From Acidovorax sp. DW039 (GTDB taxonomy: Bacteria; Pseudomonadota; Gammaproteobacteria; Burkholderiales; Burkholderiaceae_C), in contig NZ_AP029019.1 of assembly GCF_037101375.1 (NCBI RefSeq), forward strand, positions 1 through 64,000: DNA of 64,000 nucleotides. The letters are read 5' to 3'. Position numbers and translations under genes: made by a program. A model generated the notes under the pieces. That model was not told the DNA's origin. It searched no databases and worked only from the letters and a program-made list of their open reading frames with translations. Positions 20,377 to 28,624 of the stretch are shown piece after piece (the first letter of the stretch is position 1; each line of letters begins with the position of its first letter).

Positions 20377-21900
20377 CTATTCCGCGGAATCAACGCCGAG
20401 GCGCTTCATCCAGTTTCCCAAAGTTTGATATGTCGGGAATCCAAGCAGCTCGGCCGCTACAGACTTCCTGTCCCCTGATTGCTTGAGCGCTCTAGCGATG
20501 TAATCTCGAGCTACCTCATCCAAAAGTCCTTTCAAATCAAAACCTTGCATGAGTGGACGGCCTAGAACACCATCGCTCTTGCGCTCGATCCGAAGCAGCG
20601 CTGAATTCACATCCTCGTCGCTGATTTCCGCCCCTAGTGACCAGATAGATGCTCGTACGAGGGTGTGATAAAGCTCGCGCACATTACCAGGCCAAGGGTA
20701 TGCAAGAAGAACTTTTCTTGCGTTTTTAGAAAGTCTTTTATCTTGCGCCTCAGGTCTTCCACGAGCATCAGCATTGATTTGCTCCAAGAAGTGGTCGATC
20801 AAGATCTCTACATCATGATCGCGGTGGCGCAGTGGAGGTAAACGAAGAATACCGACGGCCAAGCGATGAAACAGGTCCTCCCGGAAACGCCCTGTCGCGA
20901 CATCGGCTGACAGATCGCGGTGTGTCGCCGCGATGATCCGAACATTCACCTTGATTGGTTTTGACGAACCAAGGGGCGTGACCTCGCCAGTCTGAAGGAC
21001 ACGAAGCAGCCGCACTTGGGTATCAGCAGGCAAATCACCAATTTCATCTAGAAAGAGCGTGCCCCCGCTGGCTTCTTGAAAGTGGCCTTTGCGCTCGGCG
21101 ACGGCACCGGTGAAAGCACCGCGCTTGTGACCAAACAGCTCCGAGCTTGCCAATTCCGGGGACATGGCTCCGCAGTTAACCGCCACGAACACATGCTCTG
21201 CCCGGGGACTTGCCGCGTGGATGGCTTCGGCAAAAAGCTCTTTCCCTGTCCCGGTCTCTCCAAGGACAAGGACTGGTACATCGAGAACGGCAACTCGGCG
21301 GGCTAAATCAATCTGCTGCCGAACTGCTGCGCTACTGTGAATGATCCTTTCAAACTCCGGCGCGACTTCCTTAGCCCCCTGAGTCAAACGGATGATTCGT
21401 TCGCCAGTGCGCTGAAGATATTCGGGCAGAAAGTCGCTGGCCAGATCAAAAAAGAAATTGACTGGCTCTAGCCCCCTCTCGCGAGAGGTCTGTATCAGCT
21501 TTGCGGGAAAACGTGTCTTGGCGAGGATGATCCAGATCGCAGCCATTGCGGGCGTGCCCGGGCTGAGATGGAAGGTGAGCTCTACATCGTCACGCGGTAA
21601 CCCAGCGCCCTTCAGGTTCGCCGAGACCGACTCGTAGATCGCTCCGTAGTCGATTGGACTCTCAAGGTCTACCTGATAAAGGTCTACTTGGGTTGATGCA
21701 TATCCAGCCGTCTTTTCCAACCAATCGCAATAGCGCTTACTGCGGGAAAAATCGTAATTGGTGAGCAGATAGACGCGGCTGTACCGCACCGTCCCTATGA
21801 GGGAACTCGCTATGGGTCCTACGTCTTTGCCAAGCAGGCCTTCCGCGGCTTCATGGTCGGTTTTACCGATCCATGCGACGAGCCATGATTCACTGGTCAT
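20377..21900 (-). CDS. Sigma-54 activator with CARF/RtcR-type sensor domain
   Basis: A 507-residue enhancer-binding protein. Residues 1-180 resemble the N-terminal sensor of RtcR, a CARF-like fold: VYLLTNYDFSRSKRYCDW, then LTFHLSPGTPAMAAIWIIL, where the xxxGTxxM loop matches the ligand-binding loop of CARF domains. The AAA+ domain has Walker A LGETGTGKE (about 213-221), the sigma-54 contact loop GAFTGA (261-266) and Walker B TLFLDEIGDL. A Fis-type helix-turn-helix ends the protein (SVAAELLGFPTYQTLGNWMKRLG). E. coli RtcR controls RNA-repair genes; no rtcA or rtcB is present here. Instead hsdR follows directly behind a -24/-12 promoter. It probably senses an RNA fragment or oligonucleotide signal. 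Confidence 0.9.
   Translation of the reverse strand: MTSESWLVAWIGKTDHEAAEGLLGKDVGPIASSLIGTVRYSRVYLLTNYDFSRSKRYCDWLEKTAGYASTQVDLYQVDLESPIDYGAIYESVSANLKGAGLPRDDVELTFHLSPGTPAMAAIWIILAKTRFPAKLIQTSRERGLEPVNFFFDLASDFLPEYLQRTGERIIRLTQGAKEVAPEFERIIHSSAAVRQQIDLARRVAVLDVPVLVLGETGTGKELFAEAIHAASPRAEHVFVAVNCGAMSPELASSELFGHKRGAFTGAVAERKGHFQEASGGTLFLDEIGDLPADTQVRLLRVLQTGEVTPLGSSKPIKVNVRIIAATHRDLSADVATGRFREDLFHRLAVGILRLPPLRHRDHDVEILIDHFLEQINADARGRPEAQDKRLSKNARKVLLAYPWPGNVRELYHTLVRASIWSLGAEISDEDVNSALLRIERKSDGVLGRPLMQGFDLKGLLDEVARDYIARALKQSGDRKSVAAELLGFPTYQTLGNWMKRLGVDSAE
20379..20390. promoter_or_regulatory. Perfect 12-base palindrome next to the hsdR -24 box
   Basis: ATTCCGCGGAAT, perfectly self-complementary, starts 9 bases upstream of the -24 box and overlaps the stop codon of the activator gene. 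A related element (ATTCCATATGAAT) has the same position at the TIR operon promoter. Possible regulator site; no direct evidence. Confidence 0.35.
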
Positions 21901-21999
21901 GTTGTCATGATAAGTGAGCTTCTGGAAAACATAAGAGTTTTTATGCTATCCGCGGTGCGGAGCTCCGGTGCACACTACGCCTACCGCTTCAAGCAACGC

Positions 22000-22872
22000 T
22001 CAGCACAGGTCGGCTGAGGCAATAGAACGCAATTGCAACCGCGCTGCCTGCGCCCTGAAGCGTGGAATGACCCAGCTATGGTAAGCCTCGCGATAACGAC
22101 CAAAATGCGCGCGTGCGACGGTTCGCACAACAGAGACGACATCTGGGTCATATCGCACTGCTTTGATGGCGATATCTCCACTGGGCAGCTCTTTTACCGA
22201 TATCCAACGTCCATGGATCGTCACGATTTCCTCCGGAAGGAAGCGTTGCGTAGGGGCGTTCTCAGCAGACGCATCTACCGGCTGCTCGGCCTCAATGTTC
22301 ATGGGCCAGAGCCACGCTTTTCCCCCGACATCCTCCAAGATGGCATGTTTGACTTTGGCGACATCAAAGGCGGTGTGGGTGAACGCACGGAGATCAATCT
22401 CCAAAGCAGGTAGTTTTAGTTGCTCATAGGCTAGGCACTTGTCTACACTGCAAAAGGACGAGTAGGCGACTTCAATGGCCACCGTCACCCCTGCAACCGT
22501 CGCCGCCAACAAGTCGGGGCGGAGCTCTCCAACAGCAACTTCCTCCTCGATGTCAGTGCATGCCAACAGGATAGATGGATCTAACCGTCCGCCGTATCCC
22601 AGCGCTTGAGATGCAGCGGGAGTCACTGGGACGACCAACCCTCGGGCTTCGACGATTACTCTCTTGGCAAAGCGGTGCAGATCTGATTCGTAGCTAGAAG
22701 CGCAGGGTTCGGCGTTCGAGCTGTGCGCAAAGTGGTGCTCCCTGAGTTCGCCCTGCCGGGCAATAACCGGCTCACCGCAAACAGCACATCGGCAATCACA
22801 GGCCAAGCCACGCTCGACCTCGCTCACATGAACGAAACGATTGGATTCGTGCAATGCGAATAGTGACAACAT
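22000..22872 (-). CDS. CoiA-like nuclease-domain protein
   Basis: A 290-residue protein resembling the competence protein CoiA family. An N-terminal zinc-type segment (CDCRCAVCGEPVIARQGELR, then EHHFAH) is followed by a nuclease core with LRPDLLAATVAGVTVAIEVAYSS, an arrangement of acidic residues like PD-(D/E)XK enzymes. The C-terminal half is unassigned. The frame extends to 22905; the ATG at 22872 (MLSLFALHESNRF) is taken because the longer form starts without a clear ribosome site. It lies behind the sigma-54 activator's start on the same strand and is divergent from the next gene. In non-competent bacteria such proteins are found in defence regions; the role here is unknown. Confidence 0.7.
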   Translation of the reverse strand: MLSLFALHESNRFVHVSEVERGLACDCRCAVCGEPVIARQGELREHHFAHSSNAEPCASSYESDLHRFAKRVIVEARGLVVPVTPAASQALGYGGRLDPSILLACTDIEEEVAVGELRPDLLAATVAGVTVAIEVAYSSFCSVDKCLAYEQLKLPALEIDLRAFTHTAFDVAKVKHAILEDVGGKAWLWPMNIEAEQPVDASAENAPTQRFLPEEIVTIHGRWISVKELPSGDIAIKAVRYDPDVVSVVRTVARAHFGRYREAYHSWVIPRFRAQAARLQLRSIASADLC

Positions 22873-22890
22873 AGGGATTCCAAGAGTTGA

Positions 22891-23958
22891 GTGAAGGAAA
22901 ACCAAGTGTTGCGATCCGAATCCCTGCCAACCAGCCCTGAACCGGTTGCCAACGGGTTGACCCAGCCCACTTTTCGCGATCTGTTGCTGTGTATGCGCGA
23001 CTGGCTGGACGTACAGCGCGATGAAGCCACGGCATCGAAGCTTGTGCGCGCATTGGTGAGCGAATCCATCACCCTGAGTGCCAATTCCAAGGGGGGACAG
23101 CCGCCTGAATTCGATGCACAGGAGCTCACCGAGGCTTCCGATATGCCGGAGCAGGAAGACTATGAAGCGTCCTCGACCAAGGTCAAAAACGCTAACTTGA
23201 CTCGTTATCTCGAAAGTCGCCGATCAAGCGTCGAAGCCTTCTTTGAGGGACGAGGTTTCCGCCATGCGCTTCGACTAAAGAAACTGTCTCCCGGTGGTCG
23301 GCATCGTGCGCGATGGTTTCTGGAGGTCTACTCACTCGAAAATAATGATGACGCTGCAGAGGGGCAACCCGATGATCAACTGGTTGAAGTCCTTTCAGAT
23401 ACCGACAAACAACAGATCAAGTACGAGTACGCTGAAGCAGGCTTAGTGAAGTGCTCTTTCATCGCTAAGCCACTGCTTGGCAAAGGATCGTTCAAGATCA
23501 AATCAGTTCGAGGCTTGGCATTTGGGAGCACCATCCTCTTGCCCGCGCTGTGCGTACTGTCACTGGCAGGAGTTGGATGGTTGCACCTTTTTGTCCACCG
23601 GCCATTGGCAACTTCAGATCTGGCTTTTGCCGTATTGGCGATTTTGATCAGTTGGATTTTGGGAAAAGCAATCCGCGATGGCTGGTGGCTGCTTTCAGAC
23701 CGAATTGCTCCGGCGTCAGAACTGCTGGTCAGTTGGAAGGAAGCTCCCGCTCAACTGGAAAGCTTCAGGGCGGGAGACGAACGCGTGATCGGTTTGGTTC
23801 GGTACACAGCCACTTGTCCCGAGTGCTCAGCTGCGGTTGAGTTGCGTTACGGGGAGGGACACGAACGGCGTCGGCTATTTGGCTGCTGCGTGGAATCACC
23901 CCAGGAGCATGTGTTTACCTTTGATCGGGTTACCAGACGCGGCAGGCGTATTAGATAA
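22891..23958 (+). CDS. Two-TM membrane protein with C-terminal zinc ribbon
   Basis: A 355-residue protein of unknown function, starting with GTG. Residues 1-200 are soluble and charged, with an acidic patch. Two hydrophobic segments follow at about 212-233 and 243-262. The C-terminal 80 residues contain CPECSAAVELRYG and a distal GCC, which resembles a zinc ribbon. It is transcribed divergently from the CoiA-like gene with only 18 bases between the starts, so the two are probably controlled together. No close family was recognised. Confidence 0.65.
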   Translation: MKENQVLRSESLPTSPEPVANGLTQPTFRDLLLCMRDWLDVQRDEATASKLVRALVSESITLSANSKGGQPPEFDAQELTEASDMPEQEDYEASSTKVKNANLTRYLESRRSSVEAFFEGRGFRHALRLKKLSPGGRHRARWFLEVYSLENNDDAAEGQPDDQLVEVLSDTDKQQIKYEYAEAGLVKCSFIAKPLLGKGSFKIKSVRGLAFGSTILLPALCVLSLAGVGWLHLFVHRPLATSDLAFAVLAILISWILGKAIRDGWWLLSDRIAPASELLVSWKEAPAQLESFRAGDERVIGLVRYTATCPECSAAVELRYGEGHERRRLFGCCVESPQEHVFTFDRVTRRGRRIR

Positions 23959-24088
23959 CCGCACTCGGCGAAGCCATTGAGTCCTGCTTGCAAACCGAAC
24001 TGTGTCGGGCAGGGCGCGTATCACAAGGCAGGGTTCATCTGCACCATCCGTTTGTGAAGAGACCGCGTTGGTGAGAATCGGTGCAGAG

Positions 24089-24730
24089 CTAACGTGGATG
24101 CTGACGCTGCTCTTGCATTGAAATGACAGTAGCACTCTCGACGTTGTGCAGCCCCCCAATGCGCTCAACGGTTTCGCCTGCGCTCGCTGCAGCATCAAGC
24201 GCTCGAGTCGTATACAAGCCCCATCCCGGCCAAATCAGCCAAAAGAAGAGCGTCACCCCCCCTGCGATGGCGGCCTTTATCTCCCATCTAGCAGGTGAGG
24301 AGGCGACTTGGGCCATCAGCATCAGCCAAATTGCCAGAAAAATCCCCAGAGCAGACATCGCGAGAAGCGTATAGCCCCAACCTCGACGAACCTGCACCTG
24401 ATCGTTGACCCGAACGGCATCTCGATTAAGAGCCAGAACTCGAAGGTCAGACCTGGATGCCCCGGCCCGTTCGCTAGCCTCAAGGACGCGAATGACAACA
24501 GGATCGGAAGGTCTCCAGTACCTAGCGCCCTTTACCAGCTTGCGATGTCGCTCGGTGAGCTGACGCACAGGCATTGAGTCCTCACCGAAATCCTCCAAAG
24601 CCTCTGCCAGCTTTCTCTCATTGCGCCGAATCTGCCATTCTGTCCACCAGACGCCGGACCAAAAGCGATCACGCGCTTTAAGAAAATTTTTGGCCGTATC
24701 CTTCAATTTAGAAACAACTGCCATCATCAA
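24089..24730 (-). CDS. Two-TM membrane protein of unknown function
   Basis: A 213-residue protein with a basic, helical N-terminal half (about 1-115), two closely spaced membrane segments (GYTLLAMSALGIFLAIWLML and AAIAGGVTLFFWLIWPGW) and a short soluble tail. Its ATG overlaps the stop of the XRE regulator gene by four bases, so the pair is co-translated. The regulator-membrane-protein pairing beside the Tn7-like genes suggests a cargo module, but nothing in the sequence reveals a function. Confidence 0.6.
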   Translation of the reverse strand: MMMAVVSKLKDTAKNFLKARDRFWSGVWWTEWQIRRNERKLAEALEDFGEDSMPVRQLTERHRKLVKGARYWRPSDPVVIRVLEASERAGASRSDLRVLALNRDAVRVNDQVQVRRGWGYTLLAMSALGIFLAIWLMLMAQVASSPARWEIKAAIAGGVTLFFWLIWPGWGLYTTRALDAAASAGETVERIGGLHNVESATVISMQEQRQHPR

Positions 24731-25230
24731 GTACCCGTCAGCCTGCGCAGCTCACTACGCAAGGAATCCAGGCTCTGGTCTTGACCGCTTTTGTCCTTTA
24801 GCGACACACACAATAGTTGAAAGAAGCGAGCTCGAACTTCCAGTGGCATAGGCGCGCCATCTTCGTCTACGCAGAACTCATCCACGATCCGATAGATGTT
24901 CAGCAGCGCTGGGTAGCTGACCGTCAATGTGTCGCCGCCGGCAGCGGCCTGCCGCGAGCCGATGACCAAATACGACACATCAACACCAATTCCGCGCAGC
25001 TTTTCCAGGTAAGCCACGTCGGGGGCACGGATGTCGGTTTCATAGATGTGCTGAGTGGTACGGGCAACACCACCGACGTCGGCAAATTGCGTCTGACTTA
25101 GCCCCAGCCGCTCTCGCTCTTCTCTCAGCCGGCTCCCGAACGATTGGGAGTTGACGCAGCCGGGCGGTTCGCTATGATATCCTGAATTCAGAACATTCTT
25201 GCCCGTTTTCGAAACTTTTTGACCCGTCAT
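24727..25230 (-). CDS. XRE-family transcriptional regulator
   Basis: A 167-residue protein with a lambda-repressor-type helix-turn-helix near residues 32-90: FGSRLREERERLGLSQTQFADVGGVARTTQHIYE, followed by a helical dimerisation region. The frame extends to 25281. The ATG at 25230 is chosen and abuts the divergent small DNA-binding gene in a shared CATG, so at least one true start may lie further in. Direct repeats GTACCAGTTT/GTACCGTT just outside could be its operator. It is translationally coupled to the membrane-protein gene downstream. Confidence 0.75.
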   Translation of the reverse strand: MTGQKVSKTGKNVLNSGYHSEPPGCVNSQSFGSRLREERERLGLSQTQFADVGGVARTTQHIYETDIRAPDVAYLEKLRGIGVDVSYLVIGSRQAAAGGDTLTVSYPALLNIYRIVDEFCVDEDGAPMPLEVRARFFQLLCVSLKDKSGQDQSLDSLRSELRRLTGT

Positions 25231-25507
25231 GACGCAAATCGTACCAGTTTGTACCGTTGCTGACGTCCGCGCTGAGTTCAAGAAACGTGGGATCAGCGTG
25301 AGCGAGTGGGCACGTGTGCGCGGTGTTTCCGCCCAATTAACCTACCAAATCCTTGCCGGACGCAAGGCTGCCGTTCGAGGTCAAAGTCACGAAATCGCAG
25401 TTTTACTGGGTCTAAAACCCGGTCTGCTTGGCAATGCCGATGAACTTCGGTTTGCTCACACCCCACCTATGACCGACTTGGCAGACAGCCAGTCCGAACA
25501 GTCATAA
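25229..25507 (+). CDS. Small helix-turn-helix DNA-binding protein
   Basis: A 92-residue protein with one HTH: VRAEFKKRGISVSEWARVRG, then SAQLTYQILAGRKAAVRGQS and a tail rich in polar residues. It resembles small excisionase/Cox-like or Cro-like proteins in mobile elements of Burkholderiales. It is transcribed away from the XRE regulator and toward tnsA, 497 bases before it, and is followed by a good terminator. It is probably a partner regulator of the transposon module rather than part of the tns mRNA. Confidence 0.65.
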   Translation: MTQIVPVCTVADVRAEFKKRGISVSEWARVRGVSAQLTYQILAGRKAAVRGQSHEIAVLLGLKPGLLGNADELRFAHTPPMTDLADSQSEQS

Positions 25508-25570
25508 ATTCATTTCTCGGCAGCCCAAGGCTGCCTTCCCCGCAATGATGAAACAATCAATCTCTCTCAA

Positions 25571-25601
25571 GGAGCCCAGCATGTCGCCGTAACTGCCAGC
25601 T
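25571..25601 (+). other. Hairpin enclosing a three-codon reading frame
   Basis: An AAGGAG ribosome-site-like sequence precedes an ATG with two sense codons and a stop (ATGTCGCCGTAA). The frame lies inside a CCCAGC...GCTGGG hairpin directly upstream of the terminator at 25612. Possibly a stalled mini-frame controlling read-through, or chance. Confidence 0.3.
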
Positions 25602-25611
25602 GGGAAAGCAC

Positions 25612-25649
25612 AACGCCCCGAAACCGTTGACGCGGTAGCGGGGCGTTTT
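25612..25649 (+). terminator. Rho-independent terminator after the small HTH gene
   Basis: Perfect arms AACGCCCCG (25612-25620) and CGGGGCGTT (25639-25647), followed by a short T run. The loop contains a smaller stem. It would end transcripts from the HTH gene and separate it from tnsA. Confidence 0.8.
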
Positions 25650-25655
25650 GACGTG

Positions 25656-25979
25656 CAAGCAAATGGTTCTGCTTGTCTGCATTGTCTAAACGTACAGACG
25701 CGCTGTCAAGCGCGAGCGCTGCGGGCCAGCTCGCGCCTACGTACTGCTCTCCCACTACCCCAAAAAGCCCAACTTCGTCTGCCGCACAGCGGCGGTGGCT
25801 AAGTGTGCGCCCCTGAGGCGCAGTGGAGTGAAAACATGACTGCAAACCCATGACTTGAGACGGCCTTCGCCGTCACCTGACACTTTGCGAACCCACGGCC
25901 TACGTCCACAGAAAGGCGGCGGTTCGCATTCCAGTTCACTCATCTCAAAGGCATTTGCCCCTCACTTTTCGCAGGGGCA
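25656..25979 (+). ncRNA. Hairpin-rich non-coding stretch before tnsA
   Basis: There is no convincing gene here. Perfect stems follow one another: CAAGCA/TGCTTG (25656/25670), GCGCGAGC/GCTCGCGC (25710/25729), GCCGC/GCGGC (25781/25789), TGCGCC/GGCGCA (25806/25817), GACGGC/GCCGTC with a four-base loop (25859/25869), GCGAACC/GGTTCGC (25887/25921) and TGCCCCT/AGGGGCA (25956/25973). This density exceeds what is usual for a spacer and suggests a structured leader RNA or a DNA site for the transposition proteins. Type and strand are uncertain. Confidence 0.4.
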
Positions 25980-26004
25980 GGCCTTGCCATTCTTCAAAGA
26001 AAAC

Positions 26005-26652
26005 ATGAGAGCAAGAAGAGTCATAACCCGCAGCGGGCGCGGCATCCGGGGTAAGTTCCCCAGCAGAAAGCTACAAAAGCAAGTCCACTGGGAGTCGCCG
26101 CTGGAGCGGGACGCAGTTCTGCAATTCGAGATGCATCCGCTCATTGAGTCTTACCAGGAACAGCCCAGCGAAGAGACGTACTACAACGAATTCGGAAATG
26201 CCTGTATTTGCTATCCGGATTTCCTATTGCGCCTCATTGACGGAAGCCAAGTGTTGATCGAAGTAAAGCGCAAAGTTGATCTTTCGCGCACCAAGATCAA
26301 ACGAAAGCTCGAACTGATCGCCCTTCGGTTCGCCCAGCAAGGACGCACCTATCGAATTCTCAGCGAGGACCAAATTCGCCGGGAGCCGCTACACACCAAT
26401 CTAGAAGAGCTATGGAAGGCCACGAAAGCCGTCCGGATTGACACGAGCGTGCATTCGGCCGTGAATGGCCTGAACAACCACCGGCTGTACACGACGGCAG
26501 AGCTATCGGTACTTTTGGGCGACGAACAAATGGTGCTTGCGCTCATCGCGCGCGGCCAACTGCGAACAAATCTGGAGCTGCAGCTCACTCCAGCGAGCAA
26601 GGTATGGACCGCACTGAACAAGGAGGCCGGCGATGGTGCGTTTCTCCTTTAG
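26005..26652 (+). CDS. tnsA: TnsA-type transposase endonuclease subunit
   Basis: Cuts the 5' strands at the ends of Tn7-like transposons, giving cut-and-paste movement with TnsB. The 215-residue protein has the restriction-enzyme-like catalytic set: ESPLERDAV (glutamate), CYPDFLL (aspartate) and VLIEVKRK (ExK), followed by the C-terminal TnsC-contact region. The frame is open from 25855, but the first 50 residues are low-complexity; the ATG at 26005 starts MRARRVITRSGRG, typical of the family. It overlaps tnsB by 20 bases. Confidence 0.9.
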   Translation: MRARRVITRSGRGIRGKFPSRKLQKQVHWESPLERDAVLQFEMHPLIESYQEQPSEETYYNEFGNACICYPDFLLRLIDGSQVLIEVKRKVDLSRTKIKRKLELIALRFAQQGRTYRILSEDQIRREPLHTNLEELWKATKAVRIDTSVHSAVNGLNNHRLYTTAELSVLLGDEQMVLALIARGQLRTNLELQLTPASKVWTALNKEAGDGAFLL

Positions 26653-28624
26653 AAAGGGCCTTCGATTCCTACAGGACACGAAAATCTGGACGCTTCTCAA
26701 GCGTACGGCTACCTGCAAATTGCAATTCGAACACGAAGACTCTGGCGACATCGAAGTCTTGACGGAACAAGAGGTGTATCGACGCTGGTCCGATGCGACC
26801 TGGGTGGTGGACGAAACTTCACTGGGGCCGACCAAAGAGCTGATCTACCTCGCTACACCCCAGGATCTACGATCGCTCAAACCCGACGAACAAACCGAAG
26901 TTAAGCGCAAGCTCGAATACCTGAACCGAGCGCAGCAGCTCATGATGGAGACGCCTAAAGGTTTTGTCTGCAACCCGGAACGCCTAACCAGAGCAATACA
27001 GGTCATCGCCTCAGAACAGGGAGACAAAGCGCCTCCAAGTTGGTCTTCGCTATGGCGTTGGTGGACTGCGTTTCGAGCGACCCGTTGCTTTTCAAAATTA
27101 GTAGACCGCCGCTGCCGCAACCACTTCAAGACGGATCCTGTTCAGTTCAGCGTTTTTGAAGAAACGGTGAACGAAGTCTTTTTGACCAGACAGCGGATGC
27201 CCGGCAAGGCAGTGGCGGACGGTGTAGCAGATCGCTTTGTGCGGATGAACCGCAGTCTGGCGCCAGATCAACAGCTCAAGCCGCCGTCCAGAGCCACGAT
27301 ATACCGATGGCTTAACACGCTATACCGGGCTGTAGTGGACAGGGCTAGGGAGGGCGGCTCCTACACGGAGCGGGAGCTGCGCGTTGTCACAGGGGCGCTG
27401 AAGGTCAAGGACATTTTGGAGCGATGGGAGATCGACCATACGCCCTTGGATGTGCTGGTGGTTTGCCGCATCACACGAATGGTCCTAGGTCGTCCGTGGC
27501 TGACCTTGGTGATTGATCGCATGAGCCGCATGGTCATGGGCTTCTACATCAGCTTTCATGCACCGTCCGCATATTCGGTTCTGTATGCGTTGCGCATGGC
27601 AATCCGCCCCAAGGATGAGCTGGTCGGATCCGTCAAGGGGATCAAGAACCCTTGGCCCGCGCGCGGACTGCCCGGAAAAGTCGTGGTGGACAACGGCATG
27701 GAGCTTCACTCGGATGCGGTCGATCTCTTTGGACTGGAAGCGGGAATCGAAATTCAGTACTGTCCGGCCGCGCACCCAGAACTGAAGGGAGCAGTGGAGC
27801 GGACTTTCAGAACGCTGAACGAGAGCCTCTTTCATCAGATGCCCGGCACTGTTTTCAACTGTGTGGACGAAAGGCGAGATTACCCATCCGAACAAGCAGC
27901 GGCGTTAGACATCGACACCGTAACACACATCCTCGTGAAGTGGATTGTGGATGTCTACCACTGCACGCCTCATAAAGGCTTGCAGGGCAAAACACCTTTA
28001 TTTGTCTGGCAAGAACTCGAAGGAAAACGAGCCTTTGATTTGCCGGCATACCCGAGACAGCTCGATTTGATGGTCGGTCAAATCGCTACTCGGACACTGT
28101 TTCACTATGGGGTTGAGTACGACCATGTTCGCTACAACTCTCCCATCCTAGGCTCGCTTCTTGAGCGTTCGCGCGAAAAGCTTGTGGTCCAGATCCGGGT
28201 CTATGAACACGACATTTCGTACGTCGACGTACTGATGCCCAGCACAGATGAATACATCCGTGTCCCAGCGAATGACCAAGAGTACTGCGAAGGTCTGAAC
28301 CGTCACTCTCACCTGCTCGTGCGGCGGCAGGTGGTCAAGCGGTTTGGCGATGAATGGACCCAGCAACAGCTGCGTGAAGCCAAAGCAGAGATCCAGCAAA
28401 TGATCGCCGATGCACTACGCAGCCACAAAACTGCAAAGCGCAAAAAAGCTGCGGCCTTCTCGATGCAGGACAGCGATGGCGCAACCGCAGCCCGCGCAAG
28501 CGAGGCCATGGATCAGGCGCTCCAGCCTCTGATACTGGAGAAAGCTCCACCGCTTCCAGTCCTGGCTCAGTCTACGTTGCTCCCCAAATTCAACATCAGT
28601 ACCCAAAGCCTGGAGATGGCATGA
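26633..28624 (+). CDS. tnsB: TnsB/TniA-type DDE transposase
   Basis: Binds transposon ends and performs 3'-end cleavage and joining. The 663 residues contain N-terminal end-binding helices, an RNase-H-like core with D268 (WEIDHTPLDV), D353 (VVVDNGMELH) and E389 (ELKGAVERTFR), a Mu-type beta-barrel domain and a basic tail that contacts the ATPase. Catalytic residues are intact, so the enzyme is probably active. It overlaps tnsA before and the ATPase gene after, so the set is one operon. Confidence 0.93.
   Translation: MVRFSFRKGLRFLQDTKIWTLLKRTATCKLQFEHEDSGDIEVLTEQEVYRRWSDATWVVDETSLGPTKELIYLATPQDLRSLKPDEQTEVKRKLEYLNRAQQLMMETPKGFVCNPERLTRAIQVIASEQGDKAPPSWSSLWRWWTAFRATRCFSKLVDRRCRNHFKTDPVQFSVFEETVNEVFLTRQRMPGKAVADGVADRFVRMNRSLAPDQQLKPPSRATIYRWLNTLYRAVVDRAREGGSYTERELRVVTGALKVKDILERWEIDHTPLDVLVVCRITRMVLGRPWLTLVIDRMSRMVMGFYISFHAPSAYSVLYALRMAIRPKDELVGSVKGIKNPWPARGLPGKVVVDNGMELHSDAVDLFGLEAGIEIQYCPAAHPELKGAVERTFRTLNESLFHQMPGTVFNCVDERRDYPSEQAAALDIDTVTHILVKWIVDVYHCTPHKGLQGKTPLFVWQELEGKRAFDLPAYPRQLDLMVGQIATRTLFHYGVEYDHVRYNSPILGSLLERSREKLVVQIRVYEHDISYVDVLMPSTDEYIRVPANDQEYCEGLNRHSHLLVRRQVVKRFGDEWTQQQLREAKAEIQQMIADALRSHKTAKRKKAAAFSMQDSDGATAARASEAMDQALQPLILEKAPPLPVLAQSTLLPKFNISTQSLEMA

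Noticed and set aside
25656..25979. Reading the hairpin cluster as a CRISPR array
   Set aside because: The stems differ in sequence and spacing; there is no repeated unit and no Cas gene.
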